Shown piece after piece: positions 18,707 to 27,628 of a stretch of 64,000 bases of DNA (its first letter is position 1; each line of letters opens with the position of its first letter). The stretch is taken from the NCBI RefSeq assembly GCF_013364235.1, contig NZ_CP054919.1, forward strand, positions 3,524,103 to 3,588,102, written 5' to 3'. A program made the position numbers and the translations under genes. Origin of the DNA: Kitasatospora sp. NA04385. GTDB taxonomy: Bacteria > Actinomycetota > Actinomycetes > Streptomycetales > Streptomycetaceae. The notes beneath the pieces were generated by a model. That model had not been told where the DNA came from. It was given only the letters and a program-made list of their open reading frames with translations, and searched no databases.

Positions 18707-18962
18707 CGGGGCCCTTTCGGTCACTGACGCCCGGCTCCGGGCATCGCCAGCGAACCTACACGCCCGCCCGCACCGCCCCGCCGGGAAGGCCGCAGCCCGC
18801 AGCATCCGCGCAGCTCAACGGCCGGGCGGATGGCGGGAGGTGCTCACGAGGGGGGACGAAACGCTTCGGCCCGAGCCCGCAGCAGGGCGGAGCCGGGCAG
18901 ACCTCGGCGGGCCCGGACGGATCGCGGGCGGGCCCGAGCGGCTCAGGCCGCGTCCGGGCGGC

Positions 18963-19376
18963 TCAGACCGCGACGGAGACCGGGGAGAGCGGCCAGCTCA
19001 TCCGGATCACACCGCCGTCGGAGCCGTTGCCGACCTCGACGTCCTCGACCAGGCCGGTGATCACCGCGAGGCCGAGGGTCTCCTCGTCCTCCGGCTCCCC
19101 GTCCGCGGCCTCGGCGGCGTGCGTGGGCCCGGCCTCGTCGGCGACCTCGATGAGGAACCGCTTCTCCTGCTCGGTCAGCGCCACCCGGACCGCGCCGTCC
19201 ACGCCGTTGCGCTGGTGCAGCGCGACCGCGCGGGAGCAGGCCTCACCGACGGCGAGGCGCAACTCGTCGAGCACCGACTCGTCCACCCCGGCCCGTCTGG
19301 CCACCGCGGCGGCCACCAGCCGGGCGGTGCGCACGTGCTCGGGAAGCGCGCTGAATCGAAGTTCGACGGTTGCCAT
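18963..19376 (-). CDS. RsbW-like anti-sigma factor (partner gene of bldG)
   Basis: This 137-residue protein belongs to the HATPase/RsbW anti-sigma group (ELRLAVGEACSRAVALHQ, ETLGLAVITGLVEDVEV, VIRMSWPL). The N-box position where active kinases have Asn is Arg here (EACSRAV), and the Gly-rich G1 box is weak (DEAGPT), so ATP binding may be altered. The gene follows bldG on the same strand with a 158-bp gap, the usual arrangement in Streptomyces, and is expected to bind a sigma factor or be bound by BldG. The ATG at 19376 follows GGAGGGGAGAC. The longer frame to 19466 has no family resemblance. Confidence 0.85.
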   Translation of the reverse strand: MATVELRFSALPEHVRTARLVAAAVARRAGVDESVLDELRLAVGEACSRAVALHQRNGVDGAVRVALTEQEKRFLIEVADEAGPTHAAEAADGEPEDEETLGLAVITGLVEDVEVGNGSDGGVIRMSWPLSPVSVAV

Positions 19377-19534
19377 GTCTCCCCTCCGGGGTTGCTCCCC
19401 ACCGCCGGGCACACCGGCCCGCACGGCGGGGGCGGGGACACCGACCACGCCGGCCGGGCCGGGCACGGGGCCCGGCCGACCGGCGGCGGTCGATCGAAGT
19501 GATGCGGTTGGAACGGCCGATCGACGAAGGGTCG

Positions 19535-19876
19535 TCAGTCGGTCGCGGCGACGGCCTCGTCCACGGAGTTGTGGATCGGGAACACCTTGGTCAGACCGGT
19601 GATCCGAAAGATCTTGAGGATGCGCTCCTGGTTGCAGACCAGGCGCAGCGAGCCCTCGTGCGCACGCACTCGCTTCAGGCCACCGACCAGCACGCCGAGA
19701 CCGGTGGAGTCGAGGAAGTCGACGCCCTCCATGTCCACGACCAAGTGGTAGTTGCCGTCGTTGACGAGCTCGACAAGCTGCTCGCGCAACTTGGGCGCGG
19801 TGTACACATCGATCTCGCCGCCAACCTCGACGACCGTACGATCGCCGACAGTACGGGTCGACAGGGACAGGTCCAC
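19535..19876 (-). CDS. bldG: Anti-anti-sigma factor BldG
   Basis: This STAS-domain protein has 113 residues, exactly the length of the Streptomyces BldG needed for aerial growth and antibiotic production. Features: start [33 protein letters not shown], and the phosphorylation site serine in [15 protein letters not shown]. Dephosphorylated BldG sequesters anti-sigma factors. I chose the GTG at 19876, preceded by GGAGG with four bases between. The upstream frame continues to 20023 but with shadow sequence. The gene is divergent from the helicase and directly upstream of its RsbW-like partner. Recognition is strong because the family is nearly invariant. Confidence 0.94.
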   Translation of the reverse strand: MDLSLSTRTVGDRTVVEVGGEIDVYTAPKLREQLVELVNDGNYHLVVDMEGVDFLDSTGLGVLVGGLKRVRAHEGSLRLVCNQERILKIFRITGLTKVFPIHNSVDEAVAATD

Positions 19877-20079
19877 GGAGCCTCCAGCACCTTGCCTTGC
19901 TACGTCATTGCGATCTTCACCCAGCGGCTGCCACCGCAGGGTCGCAGGGCCAGGGCGCGGCGAACCGGCAGGTCGGAGCCTCGGCGTTGCGGCTCTCGGC
20001 CGTGCGGCCGTCACGGGCCTCATTCAACCACCTGCGACCACGGGCGCACGATGGTTAACAGCGATTCTCCGTCACGCCG

Positions 20080-22503
20080 GTGACACACTGGGTCTTCATG
20101 CCGCCCCGTCACCACCAGCCCGAGGCCCTGCTCGCAACCCTTTCCACCGAGCGCGGCAGGTCGGACCGCCTCACCCATACGGAGCACCTGCCCGCCCGTG
20201 CCGCCCGGTATGCGCCTTGGCCGGAAGGAATCCGTCAGGAGGTGGTCGCCGCCGCCTCCGGGCTCGGCGTGGTGCTGCCCTGGGCCCACCAGGCAGAGGC
20301 GATGGACCTGGCCGCCGCCGGGCGGACCACGGTGATCGCCACCGGCACCGCCTCGGGCAAGTCGCTGGGCTATCTGGCCCCGTTGTTGAGCGACCTGCTG
20401 ACCGGCACCGAGGCCCGCAACGGCCGCGGCGCGACCGCGCTGTACCTGGCCCCGACCAAGGCGCTGGCCGCCGACCAGCGCCGACGCGCCGCCGAACTCG
20501 TCCCCGACCGGGTCCGGGTCGCGCTGTACGACGGCGACACCCCGCCGCAGGAGCGCGAGTGGGTCCGCCAGTACGCGTCCTACGTGCTGACCAACCCGGA
20601 CATGCTGCACCGCGGCATACTCCCGGCCCACCCGCGCTGGTCCTCCTTCCTGAAGGCGCTGCGGTACGTCGTGGTCGACGAGTGCCACACCTACCGCGGC
20701 GTGTTCGGCTCGCACGTCGCCCAGGTGCTGCGGCGACTGCGGCGGCTGTGCGCCCGCTACGGCTCCGAACCGACCTTCCTGCTGGCCTCCGCCACCACCG
20801 CCGAACCGGCCGTCACCGCCGAGCGGCTCACCGGCCTGCCCGCCACCGCCGTGACCGAGGACTGCTCGCCGCGCGGCCCGCTGGTGTTCGCGCTCTGGGA
20901 ACCGCCGCTGACCGAGAACGTCGGCGAGCACGGCGCGCCCGTCCGCCGCAGCGCCACCGCCGAGGCCGGATACCTGCTCACCGACCTGGTGCACGGCGGC
21001 ACCCGAACGGTGGCCTTCGTCCGCTCCCGGCGGGCCGCCGAACTGGTCGCGCTGCAGGCCCAGGAGCAGCTCGGCCAGCCGCTCGCCGCCCGGGTCGCCG
21101 CCTACCGCGGCGGCTACCTGGCCGAGGAGCGCCGCGCCCTGGAGCGCGACCTGCACACCGGCCGACTGCTCGGCCTCGCCTCCACCTCCGCCCTCGAACT
21201 CGGCGTGGACGTCTCCGGCCTGGACGCCGTCCTGCTGGCCGGCTACCCCGGCACCCGGGCCTCGCTGTGGCAGCAGGCCGGGCGCGCCGGGCGGGAGGGC
21301 CAGGGCGCGCTGGCGGTGCTGATCGCCCGGGACGACCCGCTGGACACCTACCTCGTCCACCACCCCGAGGCGCTGTTCGCCACCCCGGTGGAGGCCACCG
21401 TCCTCGACCCGGACAACCCGCACGTGCTCGCCCCGCACCTGTGCGCCGCCGCCGCCGAACTCCCGCTCACCGACGCCGACCTGGAACTGTTCGGTCCGTC
21501 CGCCGCGCCGCTGCTGCCGGTGCTGGAGCGGCGCGGCCTGCTGCGGCGGCGCTCGGACGGCTCCTGGTACTGGACCCGCCGCGAACGCGCCGCCGACGGC
21601 GTCGACCTGCGCGGCAGCGGCGGCAGCCCCGTGCAGATCGTCGAGGCCGACACCGGGCGGCTGCTCGGCACCGTGGACGCCGAGGCCGCGCACACCACCG
21701 TGCACACCGGCGCCGTCCACCTGCACCAGGGACGCACCTACCTGGTCCGGGAGTTCGACCTGGAGTCCTCGGTCGCCCTGGTCTCCCCCGCGAACCCGCC
21801 GTACACCACCTCCGCCCGGGACGTCACCTCCATCGCGGTCCTGTCCACCGACACCACCGAGGAGTGGGGCGAGGCCCGGCTCAGCTTCGGCTCGGTGGAG
21901 GTCACCAACCAGGTGGTCGGGTACCTCCGCAAACGGATCTCCACCGGCGAGATCCTCGGCGAGAGCAAGCTCGACCTGCCGCCGCGCACGCTGCGCACCC
22001 GGGCCGTCTGGTGGTCCGTCACCGAGGACCAGCTCCTCGACGCGCTCGTCCCGTTCGACCAGCTCCCGGGCGCGGCCCACGCCGCCGAGCACGCCTCCAT
22101 CGGCCTCCTCCCGCTGTTCGCCACCTGCGACCGCTGGGACATCGGCGGCGTCTCCGTCCCGCTGCATCCCGACACCGGGCTGCCCACCGTCTTCGTGTAC
22201 GACGGCCACTCCGGCGGCGCGGGCTTCGCCGAACGCGGCTTCCGGCGCGCCGTCGAGTGGCTGACCGCCACCCGGGACGCCATCGCCGCCTGCGAGTGCG
22301 AACGGGGCTGCCCGTCCTGCGTCCAGTCCCCGAAGTGCGGCAACGGCAACGAACCGCTCGACAAGGCCGCCGCGATCCGCCTCCTCACCACCCTCCTCGC
22401 CGGAGCTCCGGCCACCGCCACGAACCCGGATTCGGACCCGGGCCCGGACCTGGTTCCCGAGGAGGGGCCGGCCTCCGAGGAGGGCCCGGGCGGGCCCGGC
22501 TGA
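20080..22503 (+). CDS. DEAD/DECH-box helicase with DUF1998-type C-terminus
   Basis: This superfamily 2 helicase has about 807 residues. Motif I is IATGTASGKSLGYLAP, motif II is VVDECHTYRGVFGSHV, motif III is LLASATTAEP, and motif VI lies in QQAGRAGREGQGALAVL. The C-terminal domain has a Cys cluster (CECERGCPSCVQSPKCGNG) typical of DUF1998/Hrq1-type helicases linked to DNA repair. The exact start is uncertain. The frame opens at GTG 20080 and has an ATG at 20098, and neither has a good ribosome site. It is divergent from bldG (203-bp gap) and convergent with the last Tad gene. Confidence 0.92.
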   Translation: MTHWVFMPPRHHQPEALLATLSTERGRSDRLTHTEHLPARAARYAPWPEGIRQEVVAAASGLGVVLPWAHQAEAMDLAAAGRTTVIATGTASGKSLGYLAPLLSDLLTGTEARNGRGATALYLAPTKALAADQRRRAAELVPDRVRVALYDGDTPPQEREWVRQYASYVLTNPDMLHRGILPAHPRWSSFLKALRYVVVDECHTYRGVFGSHVAQVLRRLRRLCARYGSEPTFLLASATTAEPAVTAERLTGLPATAVTEDCSPRGPLVFALWEPPLTENVGEHGAPVRRSATAEAGYLLTDLVHGGTRTVAFVRSRRAAELVALQAQEQLGQPLAARVAAYRGGYLAEERRALERDLHTGRLLGLASTSALELGVDVSGLDAVLLAGYPGTRASLWQQAGRAGREGQGALAVLIARDDPLDTYLVHHPEALFATPVEATVLDPDNPHVLAPHLCAAAAELPLTDADLELFGPSAAPLLPVLERRGLLRRRSDGSWYWTRRERAADGVDLRGSGGSPVQIVEADTGRLLGTVDAEAAHTTVHTGAVHLHQGRTYLVREFDLESSVALVSPANPPYTTSARDVTSIAVLSTDTTEEWGEARLSFGSVEVTNQVVGYLRKRISTGEILGESKLDLPPRTLRTRAVWWSVTEDQLLDALVPFDQLPGAAHAAEHASIGLLPLFATCDRWDIGGVSVPLHPDTGLPTVFVYDGHSGGAGFAERGFRRAVEWLTATRDAIAACECERGCPSCVQSPKCGNGNEPLDKAAAIRLLTTLLAGAPATATNPDSDPGPDLVPEEGPASEEGPGGPG

Positions 22504-23028
22504 GCCGACGCCCCACCCGCCGCCCGCGCTCGCGGGCGCGGCCTCGCCGTCCCCGTCGCTCCAGGCCCGGAGCGGGCCCGCCCGGGCCCGGGCTCGGGCC
22601 GGGGCCAGTGGCAGCGGCAGTGCGGCGCCGCGGATCGGAGCGCGGACCACCACCTCCACCGCGTCCTGCCCCGGCAGCACCTGACAGGAGACCAGTTCGA
22701 CTCCCTCCTGGGCCCGCGTCAGCTCCGCGGCCCGCCCGCAACCGCCGTCCTCGTCGAGCAGCAGCCGGCCGGCGGCGGCCAGGGCCGCGAGGTCGGCCGC
22801 CGACTCGGCGCGGTGACGGGCGGCCACCGCCGAACCCAGCGTCAGGCAGGCCGAGAACACCACCACCCCGAGCGACCCCAGGGCCACCAGCCACACCGTC
22901 ACCGAGCCCCGGTCGTCCACCGCACCGGGCGCCACCTCACCAACCCGTATCCACCGCAACCGCCGCATCCGCACGGCATCACCTCCGCTCCTCCGGTCGG
23001 TCCTCAGCCCGTTCGCGTCCGTCCTCAT
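22504..23028 (-). CDS. TadE-like protein (Rv3654c type), 3' end unresolved
   Basis: The ATG at 23028 overlaps the TGA of the preceding tadE in an ATGA junction. After a short basic leader comes a membrane segment (DRGSVTVWLVALGSLGVVVF) and the family pattern AARHRAESAADLAALAAAG, then ELTRAQEGVELVSCQVLPG and VEVVVRAPIRG. This matches the second TadE-like, helicase-adjacent protein of actinobacterial tad operons. No stop codon is present in this frame until 20020, and the other two minus frames are also open across the helicase 3' end. The true end is therefore unknown, and I arbitrarily stop at the helicase end. A frameshift or a real convergent overlap could explain it. Confidence 0.6.
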
Positions 23029-23396
23029 TCGTCACCGGCCAGCACGTCCTCCCGGGCGCCCACCGCCGTGGCCGTGAGCCGGACCGACATCAGGGTGGCC
23101 AGGCGGCCCGGGCCCGGGCAGGGGGCTTCGACGGTGGCCCGGGCGGTGGTGGCGTCCAACTCGATGGCGACCTTCGCCCCGCGCGGGGCCGCGGCGGTGG
23201 CCAGGGCCAGCGCGTCGGCATCGCCCCGGGCGGCGGCCCGGGCCCCGACCCGGGCCGCGTCCACGCACCGGATCTGGGCACCCGCCGCCACCACGCCCCA
23301 GGTCAGCATCGCCGCCAGCAGCACCAGGGCGGGCAGCCCGACCGCGGTCTCGGCCGTGACCATCCCGCGGTCCGCCGGTCTCCGGTCAGACCGCAT
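23025..23396 (-). CDS. TadE family pilus assembly protein
   Basis: This 123-residue pseudopilin-like protein has a short basic N-terminus, the TadE signature GMVTAETAVGLPALVLLAAML as a membrane segment, the tail pattern IRCVDAARVGARAAARGD, and a C-terminal extracytoplasmic part with a Cys pair (QIRCV, EAPCPG). It is predicted to sit in the cell envelope as a minor pilin of the Flp/Tad pilus. The start overlaps the end of the DUF4244 gene by 11 bases, and the stop overlaps the start of the next TadE-like gene, so translation is likely coupled. Confidence 0.88.
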   Translation of the reverse strand: MRSDRRPADRGMVTAETAVGLPALVLLAAMLTWGVVAAGAQIRCVDAARVGARAAARGDADALALATAAAPRGAKVAIELDATTARATVEAPCPGPGRLATLMSVRLTATAVGAREDVLAGDE

Positions 23397-23673
23397 GCAG
23401 GGCCCGCTCGAGGATCTCCGCCAGCGCCCCGGAGACCGTGCCGCTGGTCACCACCTTGTAGAGCACGGCGGCGAAGGCGCAGGCCGCGACGGTGCCGATC
23501 GCGTACTCGGCCGTGCTCATCCCGGCATCCGGCGGACCGGCCGCCAGCCTTCGGCAACGGTGCCGGAACCAGCCGCCGAGCCTGCGCCCGACCCGAGGCA
23601 CCGCGAGCAGCACGGCGAGCAACAGCGCGAGCAGCACGACGGTCGGCCGAGCCGTCCGGACGGACTTCGTCAT
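23386..23673 (-). CDS. DUF4244 protein, probable Flp-type pilin
   Basis: This 95-residue protein has an N-terminal hydrophobic run (VVLLALLLAVLLAVP), a basic stretch and a second hydrophobic segment preceded by DAGMSTAEYAIGTVAACAFAAVLYKV. The G-M-S-T-A-E-Y pattern is the Flp-pilin/TadE processing region with the conserved Glu and Tyr. DUF4244 genes occupy this position in actinobacterial tad operons (Rv3656c equivalent) and are the best candidate for the main pilin. The start is the ATG at 23673 with AAGGG eight bases upstream. A tandem 16-bp repeat lies immediately upstream. No prepilin peptidase gene is in the window. Confidence 0.85.
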   Translation of the reverse strand: MTKSVRTARPTVVLLALLLAVLLAVPRVGRRLGGWFRHRCRRLAAGPPDAGMSTAEYAIGTVAACAFAAVLYKVVTSGTVSGALAEILERALHAV

Positions 23674-23696
23674 GGTGGGATCCCTTCGTCGATGAC

Positions 23697-23744
23697 GGAA
23701 ATGAACCGGGTCGGAAATGAACCGGGTCGGAAATGAACGGAGTC
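23697..23744. repeat. Three tandem 16-bp repeats upstream of the pilin gene
   Basis: GGAAATGAACCGGGTC occurs at 23697-23712 and 23713-23728, with a diverged third copy (GGAAATGAACGGAGTC) at 23729-23744. It lies between the tadC stop (23777) and the DUF4244 start (23673). It is AT-richer than its surroundings and could be a regulator-binding array or an RNA element controlling pilin dosage. Confidence 0.85.
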
Positions 23745-23776
23745 AGGCGGCCATCGGGCACCTGGGCGGCACCGCC

Positions 23777-24574
23777 TCACAGCCGCTGGGAGAAGGCCGC
23801 GGTCAGCCCCGTGACCACCGGCACCACTCCGATCAGCACGAACGCGGGCAGGAAGCAGAGCCCGAGCGGTGCCGTGGCCAACACGCCCGCCCGCCGCACC
23901 CGGGCGTGCGCCGCCCGGGCGGCGGCGGCCCGTTGGGACTGGGCCAGGCCGGTCAGCGCGGCGGCCGGCGGGGCGCCGCTGAGGCTGGTGCGGGCCAGGC
24001 AGCGGGCGAGCGGGGCCAACGGCTGGCACTCGTCGGCCAGTTGCCCCCAGCAGCGCTCCGGCCCCGCACCGAGGGCGAGTCTGGCGGCGACTTGGGAGAG
24101 GCGGTCCCGCATCGGTGGCGGCACGCTGTCCGCGACGGCGGCCACCGCCTCGGCCGGAGAGCCGTTCGATCCGAAGCAGGCCGCCAACAGCTCGGCAGCC
24201 AACGGGAGCTGGCGGACCAGCCACTCGTGCTCCGCCGCCCGCCGACGCTGGTCCGGTGCGCGTACCCGGGGCAGCAGCCGCCAGGCCGCCCCGCCGGCCA
24301 GCAGGCCGACCGGCGGCCCCGCCCAGCCGCCGACCAGCGCCCAGACCGCCAGGCCCAGCAGCACCGCCAGCGGCCGGTCTCCCGTCGACCGCCCGAGCCA
24401 CCGCCGTACGGTCGCCGCCGCCGAGTCACGGCGCCCGCCGCCCGCCGTGGCAGCCGACACCCGGGGGACGCACCGTTCCACCCGCCGCCGAAGCACCCGC
24501 CACCGCGCCGCCGACAGTGCCTCCCCCGCCAGCCCGACGACCGCCACCAGCACCAGGACCACCACCGCCTTCAC
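23777..24574 (-). CDS. tadC: TadC, type II/IV secretion inner-membrane platform protein
   Basis: This 265-residue GspF/TadC-family protein forms the inner-membrane platform of the Tad pilus with TadB. An N-terminal membrane segment (VKAVVVLVLVAVVGLAGE) is followed by a central pair of segments near residues 70-100, the cytoplasmic helical domain with RQLPLAAELLAACFGSNGSP and PLARCLARTSLSGAPPA, and a C-terminal membrane helix (GLCFLPAFVLIGVVPVV). I chose the GTG at 24574, which has GGAGG nine bases upstream. Unlike other junctions in the operon, 219 bases separate it from tadB. Confidence 0.85.
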   Translation of the reverse strand: MKAVVVLVLVAVVGLAGEALSAARWRVLRRRVERCVPRVSAATAGGGRRDSAAATVRRWLGRSTGDRPLAVLLGLAVWALVGGWAGPPVGLLAGGAAWRLLPRVRAPDQRRRAAEHEWLVRQLPLAAELLAACFGSNGSPAEAVAAVADSVPPPMRDRLSQVAARLALGAGPERCWGQLADECQPLAPLARCLARTSLSGAPPAAALTGLAQSQRAAAARAAHARVRRAGVLATAPLGLCFLPAFVLIGVVPVVTGLTAAFSQRL

Positions 24575-24793
24575 CCCGTCCCACCTCCCGCGCTCAACCG
24601 ACACCGACCCGCCCGAACCACCGCCCCCGCACCCCACGACAGCCACCCCGCCGCCCGCCCACAGGCGGGACACCAGCCCGGAACGCGCCGCCCGCACGGG
24701 TAGATCCGGGCCGAGCCTCCGGGTCGCCGCGCACCCGCAGCGTCCGGCGTCGGCGGCGCCGTCGGCGCCGTCGAATCCGGCCCGCGGGCGTGT

Positions 24794-25879
24794 TCACCCC
24801 CATCCGCCCGCCCGGCCCTCCGTCAGCCGGGGCGGGGCTCCGGCCCGGAGCTCGCCGCGAGTCCGGGAGATCCCGCAGCCCCCGGTAGCGGGCCCGGCCG
24901 GGGCGTCTTCGGCGGCCCGGACGATCCGGGCCGTCCAGAGGATGCCGGCCGTCTCCAGGGCGGCTCCGGCCAGCAGGCCGAGCAGGCCGACCGGTGTGTG
25001 CAGCAGGACGTGGACGGGGTGCGCCCCGAGCGCGGTGCCCAGGCCCAGGCCGACGGCGGGGAGGGCCGCGAGGAGCGCCATGGTGGTGCGCGGGCCCGCG
25101 AGTTCGCCCGAGATCTCCTCGGTGAGGGCCCGTTCGGCCCGTAGCGCGTCCGCGACCTGTTCCAGTCCGGTCGCCAGGCCGGTGCCGCTCTCGGTGCTGA
25201 CCCGCCAGCAGGCCGCCATGGCTGCCGCACCCTCCCCGCCCGGCAGTTCGGCGACCAGGCGGAGCGCCGCCGGCAGGTCCGCCCCGTAGCGGCCCGCCGC
25301 CAGCCGGGCGGCGGGCTCGGCGCCGAGGCGGCGGCTCCAGTCGGGGGCGGCGCGGGTGAGGACGGCGTGCATGGCCTGTTCGGGGGTGGCACCGCTGCGC
25401 AGTTCGGCGGCCAGGCCGGTGCACAGGTCGATCACCGCCGCGGCCCGCCGCCGCGCCGCCCGGGCCGTGTTCCGCTCCGCCCGCCAGCGCCGGAGCGGGA
25501 CCACTCCGCAGGCCGCCCCGACCAGCGGGAGCACCGAGGAGGTGCCGTGCCCGACCGCCGCGCCGAGCGGGAGCAGCAGCAGTTCGGGCACCAGCCAGCG
25601 CGGCCGCCGACGCCGCCACAGCGCCCGTGCCCGGCCGAACCGGCCGAACCGGCCGCCCCGCCCCGGCCCCGCCGCCCGTGCAGGACCCGGTGCGCCCGGC
25701 CGCCGCCGCGCCCGGCGGCGCGCCTCGATCAGCCAGGCCGTCCCGAGCAGTCCGCCGACCAGCCCGGCGGCCGCGCCGAGCAGCGTCGCCGCGCAGGCCG
25801 CGCCGTACGTCCTGGCCACCGGGAACGCCCCGGCCGCCACCGACACCGCCGCCGCCGACACCGCCGCCGTCACCGTCAT
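24794..25879 (-). CDS. tadB: TadB, type II/IV secretion inner-membrane platform protein
   Basis: This 361-residue GspF-family protein pairs with TadC. Two or three membrane segments lie in the N-terminal 130 residues (YGAACAATLLGAAAGLVGGL, WLVPELLLLPLGAAVG). A cytoplasmic domain follows (AAAVIDLCTGLAAELRSGATPEQAM, RVSTESGTGLATGLEQVADALRAE), and two C-terminal membrane helices (TTMALLAALPAVGLGLG, VGLLGLLAGAALETAGI). The start is the ATG at 25879 with AGGAGG five bases upstream. It overlaps the stop of the 32-residue gene upstream (TGATG), so translation is probably coupled. Confidence 0.88.
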   Translation of the reverse strand: MTVTAAVSAAAVSVAAGAFPVARTYGAACAATLLGAAAGLVGGLLGTAWLIEARRRARRRPGAPGPARAAGPGRGGRFGRFGRARALWRRRRPRWLVPELLLLPLGAAVGHGTSSVLPLVGAACGVVPLRRWRAERNTARAARRRAAAVIDLCTGLAAELRSGATPEQAMHAVLTRAAPDWSRRLGAEPAARLAAGRYGADLPAALRLVAELPGGEGAAAMAACWRVSTESGTGLATGLEQVADALRAERALTEEISGELAGPRTTMALLAALPAVGLGLGTALGAHPVHVLLHTPVGLLGLLAGAALETAGILWTARIVRAAEDAPAGPATGGCGISRTRGELRAGAPPRLTEGRAGGWG

Positions 25880-25977
25880 CAGAGCCTCCTGACCGCGGAG
25901 CGCAACAGGTGCCACGCCACCGCCCCGATCACGCACAGCCCGAGCACCCAGGCCAGCTCCAGCCGACCCACCGTCAT
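25879..25977 (-). CDS. Putative 32-residue single-span membrane microprotein in the tad operon
   Basis: This tiny frame, too short for most gene finders, has every mark of a translated gene. Its ATG (25977) lies in an ATGA overlap with the cpaF stop, and a perfect GGAGG sits four bases upstream of the ATG. Its TGA overlaps the tadB ATG, and its own 3' end carries the tadB ribosome site. The product begins MTVGRLELAWVLGLCVIGAV and continues with a short basic tail ending RRL, so it is one membrane helix followed by an Arg-rich cytoplasmic end. The family is unknown. Position between the ATPase and the platform protein suggests a small assembly factor of the Tad machine. Confidence 0.7.
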   Translation of the reverse strand: MTVGRLELAWVLGLCVIGAVAWHLLRSAVRRL

Positions 25978-27619
25978 GTCGCCTCCCCGGCGGTCCGCGT
26001 GGCGTCCGCTCCCCCGGCCTGACCGGCCTCTCCGACCGCCTCCCTGGTCGCTGTCCCGGTCGCTGTCCCGGCTGTATCCCCGGCCGTCGTCCCGGCCGCC
26101 CCGGAAGCGTCCGGTCGTGGCGGCAGGTCGACGCCGCGTTCGGCGCACAGCTCCCGCAGCCTGGCCCAGCCGGGGCCGGGGCGGGCCCGGCCGTCGCGGT
26201 CGAAGTGGACGGCGGCGGTGGTGGCGGTCAGGCCGTCGGGCCCTCCGGTCAGCAGGTGGAGCCCGGTGACCCGGCGGCGGCCGTCGGTGCGGTCCCGGCC
26301 GAGGTGGACGACCGCGTCGAGGCCGGCCCGGAGCTGGCTGTGCAGGGAGTGCCGGTCGAGGCCGGCGAGCGAGCCGAGGGCCTCCAGCCGGGCGGGCACG
26401 TCGGCCGCGGTGTTGGCGTGGACGGTGCCGCAGCCGCCCTCGTGGCCGGTGTTCAGGGCCGCCAGCAGGTCGACCACCTCGGCGCCCCGGACCTCGCCGA
26501 CCACCAGCCGGTCGGGCCGCATCCGCAGCGCCTGCCGGACCAGGTCGCGCAGGGTCAGTTCGCCCAGCGACTCCTGGTTGGGCGGGCGGGACTGGAGCCG
26601 GACCACGTGCGGGTGGTCCGGACGCAGTTCGGCGGAGTCCTCGGCGAGCACGATGCGCTCGTCGCCGGGGACGAGGCCGAGCAGGGCGGCCAGCAGGGTG
26701 GTCTTGCCGGTGCCGGTACCGCCGGAGACCAGCAGCGAGAGCCGGGCCCGCAGGACGGCGGCGAGCAGGTCGGCCCCGGACGGGGGCAGGGCCCCGGCGG
26801 CGACCAGTTCGGGGAGGGTGAAGGGCCGGTTGCGGCTGGTGCGCAGCGAGATGTGGGTGCAGTCGGCGGCGATCGGCGGCAGGACGGCGTGCAGCCTGGT
26901 GCCGTCGGGCAGCCGGGCGTCCACCCAGGGGCGGGCGTCGTCGAGGCGGCGACCGGCGGCGGTGGCCAGCCGGTGGGCGAGCCGACGGACGGCGTCGGCG
27001 TTCGGGAAGCGCACCCGGGAGGCGCGTTCCAGCCCGTGGCCGCGGTCGACCCAGACCTGGTCGGGGCCGTTGACCAGGACGTCGGTGACGCCGTCCTCGG
27101 CCAGCAGCGGGTCGAGCGGGCCGGCGCCGACGATCTCGGCGCGCAGGGTGCGCACCGCGGTCAGCACGTCGGCCCCGCCGAGCGGGGCCCGGCGGCCCGC
27201 AGGGCGGCGGCGACCGACCCGGCGGTGGGCTGCGCACCGGCCTCGGCGAGCCGGATCCGGACGGCGTCCACCAGTTCGGCGGCGCCGTCCGGGACCGGCC
27301 GGGCGGCCGGGGCGGCCACCGGTCCGTCGTCCGGCGGGACGGCGGGCGGCTGTCGGCGCACCAGGTAGCGCACCGGCGGGGCCTGGCGGCGGTCGGGGGC
27401 GGGCGGGCCGTCCCCGACCGGGAGGGCGGCCTCCGCGGGCCCTGAGGGGGCACTGGAGAGGCTCCGGGGGCGCGGCACCGCGATCCGGCGGTGGGTGCGG
27501 ACGATCGGCCTCCGGGCGGCCCGCCGGTCGCCCCGGTGACCGTCCGTGGCGTCGGCGGGGCGGGCCCCGGCGACCGGGGCGTCGGCGGCGGCGTCAACGG
27601 CGTGCAGGTGGTTGGTCAT
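25974..27619 (-). CDS. cpaF: TadA/CpaF secretion ATPase (one frameshift)
   Basis: This hexameric ATPase powers Tad pilus assembly. The N-terminal part (from ATG 27619) is a Pro/Arg-rich tail plus a helical start (ELVDAVRIRLAEAGAQPT). The main part has VTDVLVNGPDQVWVDRG, Walker A SGGTGTGKTTLLAALL, the Walker B region (DRLVVGEVRGAEVVDLL), GTVHANTAADVPARLE and HLGRD. The two parts are in different frames and join near 27190 if one G is added, giving GAPLGGADVLTAVRT and about 548 residues. This is probably an assembly error because the rest of the operon is intact. GAGGAG precedes the start, and the stop overlaps the microprotein ATG. Confidence 0.88.
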
Positions 27620-27628
27620 GGTCGCTCC

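Noticed and set aside
20020..23028. A 1002-codon minus-strand frame extending the TadE-like gene through the helicase gene
   Set aside because: Beyond about 22500 it is the shadow of the helicase with Gly/Ala/Arg-rich nonsense; only the N-terminal part matches TadE.
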